Shown piece after piece: positions 8,730-16,909 of a DNA stretch of 39,033 nucleotides. The translations under genes and the position numbers were made by a program. Each line of letters begins with the position of its first letter. The stretch's first letter is position 1. Source of the stretch: Candidatus Sulfopaludibacter sp. SbA4. Its GTDB lineage: Bacteria; Acidobacteriota; Terriglobia; Bryobacterales; Bryobacteraceae. The stretch spans positions 5,860-44,892 of the forward strand of contig OMOG01000004.1 of NCBI GenBank assembly GCA_900290305.1, read 5' to 3'. Below the pieces are notes generated by a model. That model ran no database searches. It had not been told where the DNA came from and was given only the letters and a program-made list of their open reading frames with translations.

Positions 8730-9494
8730 GTGCTGCTCGATAGGATTTGCGTTTCCACCTGGAGCTTTCACACGCTCTTCGAACAGCCGGGCGTCATCGA
8801 CGCGCTCGATTTTCCGGAGATGGTCGCGGACCGCTACGGTGTCCACAACGTCGAAATCGTGTATCCGCATTTCGCCTCGACGGAGCCATCGTACGTGGGC
8901 GAGTTCAAGAACCGGCTCGAGCGGGCTCACTCCCGCGTGGTGAACATTCCTGTCGACTATGCCGAACTCTGGGAGAAGGCGGCCCTCTCGTCGGCCGACC
9001 CCGAGGAGCGGCAGCACGCGATTTCGCTCTACCGGAAAGGCATCGATCTCGCGTCGGCAGTGGGCTCTCCCGCGGCCCGCTGCGATCCCGGCAGGGTCAA
9101 CCTCGACGATCCGTCGCTCACCATCGATTCCTACCAGACGCTGGTGGCGTACGGCCAATCGAAGGGCGTGGGGATCGTCCTCGTGGAGAACCACGGCAGC
9201 ATCTCGCGGCATCCCGAGGTGCTCGCGAAGATCCTCGACGCCTCGGGCGCCGGAGCGTTGCCGGACATCGGAAACTTTCCCGACGACCAGACGCGCGAGC
9301 GCGGCTTGCGCCTGCTCTATCCGCTCGCCAAAGGCATCAGCCACGCCAAGCTGGCTCCGGACTTCGACCTGGCGAAGTACGTGCGCATCGCGCAGGACGC
9401 AGGGTTCAAGGGCGTCTTTTCGATTGAAGCCGGCGGCAGCGGCGATCCCTACGAAGCGGTGCAGGAAATCCTGGATGCGCTCAGCGCGCTGTGA
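8730..9494 (+). CDS. Xylose-isomerase-like TIM-barrel protein (sugar phosphate isomerase/epimerase family)
   Basis: This 254-residue TIM barrel starts with ICVSTWSFHTLFEQPG and carries the family's acidic metal-binding strands (VLVENHGS and FSIEAGGSGDP). It lacks a signal peptide, so it should be cytoplasmic. GTG at 8730 is the likely start, with GAGGA just upstream overlapping the end of the PIG-L gene. A longer in-frame extension into the upstream gene is rejected. Family members isomerise or epimerise sugars or act on inosose; the reaction here cannot be told. Confidence 0.85.
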   Translation: MLLDRICVSTWSFHTLFEQPGVIDALDFPEMVADRYGVHNVEIVYPHFASTEPSYVGEFKNRLERAHSRVVNIPVDYAELWEKAALSSADPEERQHAISLYRKGIDLASAVGSPAARCDPGRVNLDDPSLTIDSYQTLVAYGQSKGVGIVLVENHGSISRHPEVLAKILDASGAGALPDIGNFPDDQTRERGLRLLYPLAKGISHAKLAPDFDLAKYVRIAQDAGFKGVFSIEAGGSGDPYEAVQEILDALSAL

Positions 9495-9505
9495 CGCAAA
9501 CGTTT

Positions 9506-9663
9506 TCTCCGCGCTCTCAGCCACCTCAGCGCTCTCCGATTTTGCGGGCTGGTGGGGCGGGCGCAGGGGCAGCCCATGCCGCCGAATCCTCCGTTGTTTC
9601 AGGGTTTGACGCTCTCTTGTCTTCTCCGCGCTTTCCTCAGCGGCTCGGCGTCTCCGCGTCAAG
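9506..9663. repeat. Dispersed low-complexity repeat (CTCAGCG / CTCCGCG family), copy 2
   Basis: Segments TTTTCTCCGCGCTCTCAG, TTGACGCTCTCTTGTC and CGGCGTCTCCGCGTCAAG match the copies at 7708 and 31059. It fills the gap between two convergent TIM-barrel genes and overlaps the last codons of the minus-strand one. Confidence 0.55.
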
Positions 9664-10655
9664 ACCACAATTTCTGCCGCGCGTACTCGATCGACTTTCT
9701 CACATTCTCGTCTTCGAGCTGCATCTGCGCTTCAGGGCTCATGCCGGTCGTGCGCGGCAGCGGCGTCTTCGGCCGGTTCTTGTGCACGATCTCCAGCACG
9801 CGCGCCAGGTCGCGCCCCGGCAGCGGGCTGTACTGGTCGTCGAACGTCACCCAGTACTTGTCCGTGAACACCGGAATCTTGAGCGGATCGCGCGTGATCA
9901 TCTCCAGGTCGAACGGCATGTTCGCGTCCTTCTTCTGCAACGCCGCGACCATCCCCTTCAGATCCAGGAAGCCTTCGCCCAGCGGCACCTCCGAGAGAAG
10001 GAAGCCATCCTCGTACGGCTCCACTGCCATGTCTTTGATGTGGCTCGCCACCACGTAGGGCAGCAGGTTCCGCAGCGTCTCCGCCGGATCTTCGCACAGC
10101 GACACGTTGTTGCCGAAATCGAGATGCACCCCCACCCACTCGCTCGACACGCGCTTCAGCCAGGCCGCCTGTTCGGCCGACCGCCAGCCCTTGTGGTTCT
10201 CCATTCCCAGCCGTATGCGGTACTTGCGCAGCACCGGTGTCGAACTGCTCGTAACGCCGCTGCGTCATGGCGGTGTGGAGTGAGATCGCGCCGCTCTCCT
10301 TGGCTGCCTTCACCGCGGCGTCAAAAGCCGGCACGTCGCTCTCCGCGCGCGGCAGAGGCAGGTCCATGATGACCCGCATGTGGAACGTTTCGATTCTATC
10401 CCGGAACTTCTTGACCTCCTCCGGGGCGCTCGACGCAAGGCGCGTCTCCACTACGCCAAAGCCGAGCCGGTGGCAGTAGTCCACGAAATCGAATGGTGGG
10501 CCGCCTCCGCGGGCGGCTCGCGAATGCATGGGGAATCCCGCCGGGGCCCCACCCATATTCGGCATCGGACGGACTCCCGTTTGGGCAGTCGCGGTGTCGA
10601 GTGCCAACCACGCGGACGCCGAACCGGCCGCGGCAAGTATCTCTCTTCTGGTCAT
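9659..10655 (-). pseudogene. Broken TAT-secreted TIM-barrel (sugar isomerase/epimerase-like) gene
   Basis: The N-terminal part (from ATG 10655, twin-arginine signal TRREILAAAG, good GGGAGG site) stays in one frame down to RRYEQFDT near 10245. The C-terminal part (LRKYRIRLGMENHKGW onward, stop at 9659) continues in another frame. Relatives usually have some 20 residues between these two blocks, so a short deletion together with a frameshift is likely rather than a single-base error. The C-terminal half keeps the VASHIKDM and DLEMITRDPLKIPVF barrel strands. Without repair the product would be truncated. A read-level check is needed to separate assembly error from decay. Confidence 0.75.
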
Positions 10656-10720
10656 CGAGTATTCCTCCCGGACCCTCCTACGATAACTCGCTTGCGGCCC
10701 GATTGGGCGTGCGGTCCGGC

Positions 10721-11173
10721 CTACATCCGCCAGCGGCTGGCGTTTGGCAGATCGGCCAGATTGAAGGCGGGCTTCGCGGGCCTGCGCGCGGCTTTACGTG
10801 CCTTCCGCAGGCGCTCCCACGTTTCGAGCGTCTTGTAGTACGAACGCTGAGCCATGTCCATGCGCCGCTGGATCCGCATGAAGTCGTCCGACCGTTTGCA
10901 CCACGCTTCCCCCAGCGGGTATGGCGAGCCTTCCGCTTTCTCGATCTCCTCGGTCCAGATCCGGGCTTCGACTCGGTCCAGACACCGCTGCTGCCAGTCC
11001 CAACTGGCGAGGAGATCGAGCACAACGCGCTCCATGTCGGTGGCGGGAGCGTAGTCGGCGACGTACGCGGCACGCATGGCTTCCAGTTCGCCGGCGTATT
11101 CTTCACGAATCGCCCGCAGGATTTCGTCGATTGCGGCTTCGGCAATTTTAGAACGGCTGGGCTTGTTTCCCAT
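10721..11173 (-). CDS. Hypothetical protein, lineage-specific helical family
   Basis: The 150-residue protein starts at ATG 11173 (MGNKPSRSKIAEAAIDE) with AGGGAG ten bases upstream; a longer reading to 11227 lacks a ribosome site. It is almost entirely helical and charged, with WDWQQRCLDRVEARIW in the middle and a basic end (RKARKAARRPAKPAF). I do not recognise a named family. The layout (an acidic helical core, then an RRMDMAQRSYYK-type helix and a basic tail) resembles the fragment at 3-497. No secretion signal is seen. Confidence 0.7.
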   Translation of the reverse strand: MGNKPSRSKIAEAAIDEILRAIREEYAGELEAMRAAYVADYAPATDMERVVLDLLASWDWQQRCLDRVEARIWTEEIEKAEGSPYPLGEAWCKRSDDFMRIQRRMDMAQRSYYKTLETWERLRKARKAARRPAKPAFNLADLPNASRWRM

Positions 11174-11230
11174 ATGGAGTATTCTCCCTCTCAATTCAAC
11201 ACCTACCATGCAGACAGGCGGCGGCATGTT

Positions 11231-11692
11231 TTACGGATACCCAAAGTACTTTAGAATCAATGCAAAAGAAAAGTTTGAACTTCGGAACTGGTTAACCGGC
11301 CAAAGTACGGCTTTTGGGCGGGGCGGTGTAAGCAGTTGAGGGGCAATAAAGCCGAGGTTCACCCAATTGGCATGCGTGGTGGTGAAGACGAAAGCGTCGC
11401 TGGGTCGCTCCGTGAAGGTGAAGTGGTCGGCGATGGTGTACACCTCGTAGACGAACTCGCCGGCTTCCGGAGCCTCTTCGAGGATCGGTTTTCGCACGGC
11501 CAGTGCGAGCTTCTGAATCACTTCGCCGTAAGGCAGCAGGGGTTTGAGGTACTCCGGATCGGGTAGACGCAGGCGCACCCAGCCAGTGTATCCCACTGGT
11601 GGTTCGGCTATCTGGAGGTATTCATTCGGGCGTAGTCGCCCACCCTGATTTGCGGCGCTTGGGTCCCGAAACGGCCTTCTGGGAAGTTGCAA
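11231..11692 (-). CDS. Hypothetical protein, probably the remnant of a longer gene
   Basis: Residues from about 30 to 118 use strongly G/C-ending codons (for example the EFVYEVYTIADHFTFTE region), a clear sign of real coding. The only start is a TTG at 11692 without ribosome site, and the frame stays open a further 60 bases upstream to a TAA. The last ~35 residues (after LLTPPRPK) switch to AT-ending codons, as if reading through past a lost end. I recognise no domain. A truncated or decayed gene is the best description. Confidence 0.5.
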   Translation of the reverse strand: MQLPRRPFRDPSAANQGGRLRPNEYLQIAEPPVGYTGWVRLRLPDPEYLKPLLPYGEVIQKLALAVRKPILEEAPEAGEFVYEVYTIADHFTFTERPSDAFVFTTTHANWVNLGFIAPQLLTPPRPKAVLWPVNQFRSSNFSFALILKYFGYP

Positions 11693-11933
11693 CCAAACCG
11701 GGACACTGGATCGCGCGCTTCCGAGGTCACTTTGCAGGAGCCTTACTATTTAGCGCCTATGGGTGGTGGTGGTGAGGATCAGATGAGCTTGGGCGATCAG
11801 CGCTTTCCAATCGGTGCGGCTGCGTGATGGAGTGTTTCCAGAATATCGGCAAACGAGCGCTTGCTGTATTTTTCGTTCAACGCAACTTCAGGGCACTACC
11901 GGGCACCCAGGGGAAGGCCGGAGCGGCCGGAGT

Positions 11934-11939
11934 TATAAT
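11934..11939 (+). promoter_or_regulatory. Possible -10 box for the AmmeMemoRadiSam genes
   Basis: A perfect TATAAT lies 27 bases before the ATG at 11967. No convincing -35 is seen 16-18 bases upstream, so this is tentative. The remaining 11693-11966 spacer shows no gene. Confidence 0.35.
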
Positions 11940-11966
11940 AGTTTCGGATATCCCTGTCGTAAAGCC

Positions 11967-13070
11967 ATGGCAACATTAGCGGAACAACTCGCCCAGCAGA
12001 CGCGCGAAGCCGAGTTGTACCGGCCGCTCGACCGCAACCGGGTCGAGTGTTTTGCCTGCGGGCACCGCTGCCCGATTGGCCCCGGCTTCTCGGGCGTGTG
12101 CAAAGTCCGCTTCAACCGTGACGGCAAGCTCTACGCGCCCTACGGCTACGTGAACGCGGCCTACTCGGATCCCATCGAAAAGAAGCCGTTCTTTCACGCG
12201 CTGCCCGGCACGCAGGCGCTGAGTTTCGGAATGCTGGGCTGCGACCTGCACTGCGGCTACTGCCAGAATTGGGTCTCCTCGCAGGCGCTGCGCGACTACC
12301 GCTCGACTCTGGATTTTGCGCCGGCTGGGCCGAAGGAACTGGTGAGGCTGGCGCTGCGCCAGGGAGCTTCCAGCCTGGTGAGCACGTACAACGAGCCGCT
12401 GATCACCGCGGAATGGGCGGTGGCCGTGTTTCGCGAGGCGAAGGCGGCGGGCCTGACCACCGGCTTCGTTTCCAACGGCAATGCCACGCCGGAAGTCCTG
12501 GAGTACATTCGCCCGTGGGTGGACCTGTACAAGGTCGATCTCAAGAGCTTCGACGACCGCCGCTACCACGAGCTGGGCGGCAGGATCGGGCCGATCCTCG
12601 AATCGATCCGGCGCATCCACGAGATGGGCTTCTGGCTGGAGGTGGTGACGCTGGTGGTCCCGGGATTCAACGATTCGGATGCGGAGTTGCGCGGGATCGC
12701 CGAATTTCTGGCCGGCATCTGCCCCGATATTCCGTGGCACGCGACGGCTTTCCACCAGGACTACAAGATGGTGGGGCCGGACAACACCCCGCCCGAGACG
12801 CTGGTGCGGGCCGCGGCTATCGGGCGCGCGGCCGGACTTCGTTACGTGTACGCCGGCAACCTTCCCGGGCGGACCGAGGGCCTGGAAAATACCCGCTGCC
12901 CATCCTGCGGCGCGACGGTGGTGGAGCGCCGCGGGTTCCGCGTGCTGCGCAACCGCATCGGCGCGGACGGGAAGTGCCCGGCTTGCGGCGCTGCCATTCC
13001 CGGCGTCTGGGGTGGGCCGGGCCGCCATCGGGAAGAGGCCGCCGACCTGATTCACATCCGCTGCGGGTGA
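11967..13070 (+). CDS. amrS: AmmeMemoRadiSam system radical SAM enzyme
   Basis: This 367-residue protein belongs to the radical SAM group that regularly neighbours MEMO and AMMECR1 proteins and is often mis-annotated as a pyruvate-formate-lyase activase. The [4Fe-4S] cluster motif CDLHCGYC places cysteines at 92, 96 and 99. The N-terminus carries a further cysteine set (28, 31, 35, 45), and the C-terminus a zinc-ribbon-like pair of CxxC motifs (311/314 and 337/340). The reaction of this system is not known to me. The start at 11967 is chosen because conserved sequence begins there; an extension to 11814 has no support. The partner gene follows three bases after its stop. Confidence 0.93.
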   Translation: MATLAEQLAQQTREAELYRPLDRNRVECFACGHRCPIGPGFSGVCKVRFNRDGKLYAPYGYVNAAYSDPIEKKPFFHALPGTQALSFGMLGCDLHCGYCQNWVSSQALRDYRSTLDFAPAGPKELVRLALRQGASSLVSTYNEPLITAEWAVAVFREAKAAGLTTGFVSNGNATPEVLEYIRPWVDLYKVDLKSFDDRRYHELGGRIGPILESIRRIHEMGFWLEVVTLVVPGFNDSDAELRGIAEFLAGICPDIPWHATAFHQDYKMVGPDNTPPETLVRAAAIGRAAGLRYVYAGNLPGRTEGLENTRCPSCGATVVERRGFRVLRNRIGADGKCPACGAAIPGVWGGPGRHREEAADLIHIRCG

Positions 13071-13073
13071 TCC

Positions 13074-14483
13074 ATGCAGGCAATCCACAACTCGCCGTTC
13101 AGCGGCTCCTGGTATCCGGAGAACGCTGGTGAACTGGAACGGCTCCTGGATGAGCGTTTCGCGCAGTCGTGCGGGCGGACCGGCCCGTATCTCTTGAAGG
13201 ATGCTCTCGGCTTCGTGACGCCGCACGCCGGCCCGGCATATTCCGGATGCGTGGCGGCGGCAGTTTACCGCGCCATCCAACAGGTGCGGCCGGAACAAAT
13301 CGTGGTGCTGGCGTTTCCGCATCACGGGGGGCTCAAGGGGGTCGGCGTTCCGGATGTAGACGCAATCTCGACGCCTCTGGGCGAAGTGGCCATTCATGCG
13401 CCGTCCAACGGAGCGTTCCGGCGGGTCGCGGAAGAGCGGGTGTGCGACCACTCGTTCGAGATCCAACTGCCGTTTCTGCAGAAGGCGGCGCCGCGGGCGC
13501 GGATCGTTCCCCTCTATGTCGGCTACATGGACGCCGGCGAGCGGCGCAACGCGGCCGACCAACTGGCGGCAGCCTGGCGCCCCGGCGTGGTCTTTCTGGC
13601 CTCTTCCGATTTCACGCATTACGGACGCAGTTTCGGATACGTGCCGTTTCCCGCGGATGGGGCCATCGCGCGGCACCTGCGCGAGCTGGATTTCGATTGC
13701 ATCGACGCGGCCGGCAGCCTGGACTCGCCGCTGTTCCTGGAAACGCTGCGCGAGCACGACGCCACGGTTTGCGGAAGAGACCCCATCGCGCTGCTGCTGG
13801 ACGCCATTGGCCGGCTGGCGGGCGGCGGCGTCTACCAATCGGTGCTGGACTACCAGACGTCGGGCGAAATCACCGGCGACTACCACCACTCGGTCAGCTA
13901 CGCGGCGTTGGGGTATTGCCACCGCGACGCGCTCGAACTGAACTCCGCGGATCGCGAGGCGCTGCTGGATGCCGCCGCCCAGACTCTGCAGCGCCTCCGC
14001 GAAACCGGCGTGCGGGATGCCGTCCGGGCGCGCGGGAGTTTCGATCTGGAAGCGCGGCGCGGCGTATTTGTGACCCTGCACCAGGGGGCGGACCTGCTGG
14101 GCTGCATCGGGAATTGCTCGGCGCGGGAGAAGCTTGCGGTCGAGGCCGGCGAGATGGCGCTGGCGGCGGCGCTCGACGATCCGCGGTTCCGGCCGGCCGC
14201 CGGGATCGCGGGGCCCATCGATATCGAGATCTCGGTGCTCACGCCCTTCCGGCGCATCCGCGGCATCGAGCAGTTCTCGGTGGGACGCCATGGAGGGGTA
14301 CTCAAGCTGGACGGCCACTCGGGGTTGTTGCTGCCGCAGGTGGCCGAAGAACGCGGTTGGACGGCGGAGAAGTTCCTGGAGGCGCTGGCGCGCAAGAGCC
14401 TGCTGGGGCCGCGCGCCTGGCGGGATCCGAAAGCGCGCCTCTCCGTGTTCGAGGCGCAGGTATTCTCGCGCAAAGGCGCGTAG
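13074..14483 (+). CDS. amrB: MEMO-AMMECR1 fusion protein (AmmeMemoRadiSam proteins B and A)
   Basis: The 469-residue protein joins two domains usually found as separate genes. Residues 1-285 are MEMO-like (SGSWYPENAGEL, HAGPAYSG with His51, PHHGG with His83/His84, SSDFTHYG, and VCGRDPI with Cys233). The His/His/Cys set matches the metal ligands known in human MEMO1. Residues ~295-465 are an AMMECR1 domain with the LLGCIGN signature (341-347). It is almost certainly co-translated with the radical SAM gene three bases upstream. Its last 293 coding bases (14175-14467) are duplicated at 17885-18177, on the far side of an island. The biochemical role is unknown. Confidence 0.93.
   Translation: MQAIHNSPFSGSWYPENAGELERLLDERFAQSCGRTGPYLLKDALGFVTPHAGPAYSGCVAAAVYRAIQQVRPEQIVVLAFPHHGGLKGVGVPDVDAISTPLGEVAIHAPSNGAFRRVAEERVCDHSFEIQLPFLQKAAPRARIVPLYVGYMDAGERRNAADQLAAAWRPGVVFLASSDFTHYGRSFGYVPFPADGAIARHLRELDFDCIDAAGSLDSPLFLETLREHDATVCGRDPIALLLDAIGRLAGGGVYQSVLDYQTSGEITGDYHHSVSYAALGYCHRDALELNSADREALLDAAAQTLQRLRETGVRDAVRARGSFDLEARRGVFVTLHQGADLLGCIGNCSAREKLAVEAGEMALAAALDDPRFRPAAGIAGPIDIEISVLTPFRRIRGIEQFSVGRHGGVLKLDGHSGLLLPQVAEERGWTAEKFLEALARKSLLGPRAWRDPKARLSVFEAQVFSRKGA
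14175..14467 (+). repeat. 293-bp direct repeat, copy A (3' end of the AMMECR1 domain)
   Basis: This block matches 17885-18177 without gaps; I count five mismatches over 293 bases. Four of the five are synonymous and one changes Val to Met, so the copies look like alleles from related genomes rather than a very fresh duplication. The match stops a few codons before the stop codon; the ends differ (SRKGA versus SRTVA). It forms the left border of the accessory island. Confidence 0.9.
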
Positions 14484-14680
14484 CGTCGGCCTGTCTTAGG
14501 GACGTCGCGCACTCCAATCCGAATTACCGATATAGTGCAAAAAAGTCAATTATCAAAGAACGTACGAATCAATGGCATGCGGCGCCCTTGGTGAACCTTG
14601 TTGAGCGTTGTTGGTTTCTGGGCTTCCGCAGGTACAGAAGCATCTACATTAACGCAGGCCCTGTAGGGCGGTGGGTGGAG

Positions 14681-15304
14681 CTACTCCTCAAAGGCCCATG
14701 GATTCTCGAGACCAGCGGCTCGCTCCTCTTCTGTGACACGTGCGAGCGAAGCCGCGAACTTGATCTTGAACTTTACACGCGAGCGGTCATTCATTTGGAG
14801 AATTTTGCTCCCAAGGATAGCCGGAAACTCGCTGCTGGGAATTGATAGGAGCTGATTGAAATCGACAACCCACTCCTGACCGCCAAGGCGTTCGTGAGCC
14901 GCCACGTGAAACAGATTGAGGAAGCCGGGATTGTTTTGATCGCGAGGGTCCTTGTTGGCACGCAAACTTTCGAGCTTCTGGGTATCCGCCATAATCTGGG
15001 CAGGTACTTGAATCAGGCGGGCAATCACAAAGGCCGGCATCCGAATCTTTTCATGACGAGGTTCGAGGTCACAGCACTGTGATGCCACGCAGCAGTACGA
15101 AGGACGCACAGGCACTTGCGCGGTAAGCCAATTCGAATCATTCCGGTGGACCCGTGCGATGGCGCTCAAGGGTCGAGGTAGATCCTCCCCCGCCGTGAAA
15201 CGGCCAAGAATCGCTATCTCCTGCGGAGCGAGGAGGGGGAACAAGATGTCTTTCAACACGTCGCCCTGACGCAGACAAGTCGCGTCCGCATCCTGAACGA
15301 ACAT
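14681..15304 (-). CDS. Hypothetical protein with SQCCDL motif, third gene of island operon
   Basis: The 207-residue protein begins MFVQDADATCLRQGDVLKD and has a CCVASQCCDLEPRHEK segment near residue 70, resembling the 'sQ-CDL' motif I associate with a loosely known group of uncharacterised bacterial proteins. No membrane segment or signal is seen. The start is good: GGAG lies inside the last codons of the preceding gene, and the ATG comes three bases after that gene's stop, implying coupled translation. Codon use is less GC-biased than in the flanking genes. Function unknown; a defence or stress role is only suggested by its setting. Confidence 0.75.
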   Translation of the reverse strand: MFVQDADATCLRQGDVLKDILFPLLAPQEIAILGRFTAGEDLPRPLSAIARVHRNDSNWLTAQVPVRPSYCCVASQCCDLEPRHEKIRMPAFVIARLIQVPAQIMADTQKLESLRANKDPRDQNNPGFLNLFHVAAHERLGGQEWVVDFNQLLSIPSSEFPAILGSKILQMNDRSRVKFKIKFAASLARVTEEERAAGLENPWAFEE

Positions 15305-15307
15305 GTG

Positions 15308-15703
15308 CTATAACTCTCCTTCCTCAAAGTCAGTAAACGTGGCGGATGGCGGTATTCGCGATGTCAAAATAGAATTGACTAAAGCTGTCGAGGCCGCATC
15401 AAGCGCGGAGTACGACTCGTTCTCATACGCCTCAATGCGATTTTCATGTCGCATCTGCGGCGAAAGCAGATGCTTGTAATGCAGTAACTCGTGCCGGAGT
15501 TCTAGAATCGTGCGCTCGTACTGATAGATCACTTCCGCCCGAATTGTCACGTAGTCCGGACGTTCTGTAGAAACGAAGGCATGGGCTGCTGGTGTGAGAT
15601 ACGCAAGGGAAGTGCCACCGCCCATAGTAACCACAAAGAACGCGCTAAAGGCCTCGTTTAAGTTGCCCACGCGTGTTAGAGCCGGCCGGTCGAGCGCAGT
15701 CAT
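15308..15703 (-). CDS. Hypothetical protein, second gene of island operon
   Basis: This 131-residue protein has a central histidine-rich helix (LELRHELLHYKHLL) and an acidic C-terminus (FTDFEEGEL). I recognise no family. Its ATG overlaps the stop of the upstream gene by four bases (ATGA), and its own last codons contain the ribosome site of the next gene. It therefore appears made in step with both neighbours. A small partner protein in a three-component module is a reasonable reading, but this is inference. Confidence 0.75.
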   Translation of the reverse strand: MTALDRPALTRVGNLNEAFSAFFVVTMGGGTSLAYLTPAAHAFVSTERPDYVTIRAEVIYQYERTILELRHELLHYKHLLSPQMRHENRIEAYENESYSALDAASTALVNSILTSRIPPSATFTDFEEGEL

Positions 15704-16428
15704 GACTTACCTCGCATTACTTGCTTAAGCTGTTCGGTAATATGATCCAGGAAGAACTTCTGGGCGGAATCATGAAACTTGTCCAGCACGCCCGCCAGCG
15801 CTGAGGCCGGCTGAGATGTCGGGCTGTGGCAATCAATATCAAGGACATAGACTCGACGACTGTCATCCATAGGTGACAACAGCACGCCACGGAGTGTGAC
15901 TCGGTGATCGCTATGCCGGAGGTGCACTTCGTTCACGAACTGCTCGACGGAATCGATTGGCAGGCGTTGAAAGTCCATCAGGGGGCGCACGAAACGAAGC
16001 AACGAGTTCCCATCAGGCTCGGTCGGCAGCACGATGTCATTGACATAGCGAAGTCCAACACGGTTCAGAGCCGAGACCCCAAATGTCGAGCAAAAAGCAC
16101 TTGCTTTAGCCAGTACCTCCGTTTTAAAATCCTCAAAACGGCTGTATTGGGTGAAGGCGACCACGAAGTTTTCGTGCGAAACCTTGATGATCCGTCCGGA
16201 AAGGTTGTTCTTGAAAACGTTGATCGCGAGCAGACTACCAGCGGGAGTCGCCGCCGATTCGGTTCCAACACTGGGATATTCGTCCGCTAGTTGGTCCTGG
16301 AGACGCCAGAGTTCCGCATCGACGCGCAATCGCGGCGAGAACCTGATTTCAAACGCAACCTCCCTCAGGACTGGATACGGAAACACCTCATCCAGATCTT
16401 CCTGCGTAAATCTGGTCATGATAGCCAT
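15700..16428 (-). CDS. TIGR04255-like protein, first gene of island operon
   Basis: The 242-residue protein matches the pattern of the sporadically distributed TIGR04255 family. The N-terminal phrase FPYPVLREVAFEIRFSP corresponds to the family's 'P-x-x-E-V-x-F-E-I-R-F' opening, and RVGLRYVNDIVLP to its central strand. Family function is not established. ATG 16428 has no strong ribosome site; MTRF three codons later is an alternative. The sporadic spread of the family and its place in a low-GC operon between duplicated gene ends suggest horizontal transfer. Confidence 0.78.
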   Translation of the reverse strand: MAIMTRFTQEDLDEVFPYPVLREVAFEIRFSPRLRVDAELWRLQDQLADEYPSVGTESAATPAGSLLAINVFKNNLSGRIIKVSHENFVVAFTQYSRFEDFKTEVLAKASAFCSTFGVSALNRVGLRYVNDIVLPTEPDGNSLLRFVRPLMDFQRLPIDSVEQFVNEVHLRHSDHRVTLRGVLLSPMDDSRRVYVLDIDCHSPTSQPASALAGVLDKFHDSAQKFFLDHITEQLKQVMRGKS

Positions 16429-16909
16429 TCTATCTGCCGCTCTAGAATACCATTATTGCTGACGTGGCCACATGCCGAATCGTTGCCGCGGCCAAGGGTC
16501 GGTAACGGTGGCTGGTAGGATGCGAGCGGTTCAAGAGCCGGGTGAAGACAAATCTCCGAAGATCCGCCAGGACGGGGACGCCGCGCCTCTATGCCGGAAC
16601 TCGAGCGAAGCGAACGAAAATTTGAGTGGGAGTCGGATGGAGATCAGCGGAGTCCTTGGTGAGTGCATCTCCCGTATCCGGTAGGGGCACGCACGGCCAC
16701 CGACGGAACGGCAACTGATATGAGGCAGATGGTCTCGACGCAATCCCACTGGAACCGGCAGCATCTGAAAACAACCCTGGCCGGACGGAGCGCCGAGGGT
16801 CGCCTCAGAGGCTCAGACCGTCGTGAACTCCCCACCGGCGAGCGCTATGATGTTCGTTGGTTAGCTTGCTCCGAGAATTGGAAGCCCCACGGCCCATGGA
16901 AGGAACAGT
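16429..16909. other. Gene-free divergent intergenic region of the island
   Basis: These 481 bases separate the divergent island transcripts and must hold both promoters. A 70-codon forward frame at 16472-16684 has neither ribosome site nor biased codons and is not called. I see no repeat, tRNA or ribozyme I can name. The length is unusual for this compact region and could hide a structured RNA. Confidence 0.4.

Noticed and set aside
10678-11145. Alternative frame over the unknown gene at 10721-11173
   Set aside because: Poor composition and no ribosome site; the chosen frame has both a start signal and helical pattern.
16472-16684. 70-codon frame in the island spacer, and a possible intron RNA
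   Set aside because: No ribosome site, weak codon bias, and no domain V-like hairpin was found.
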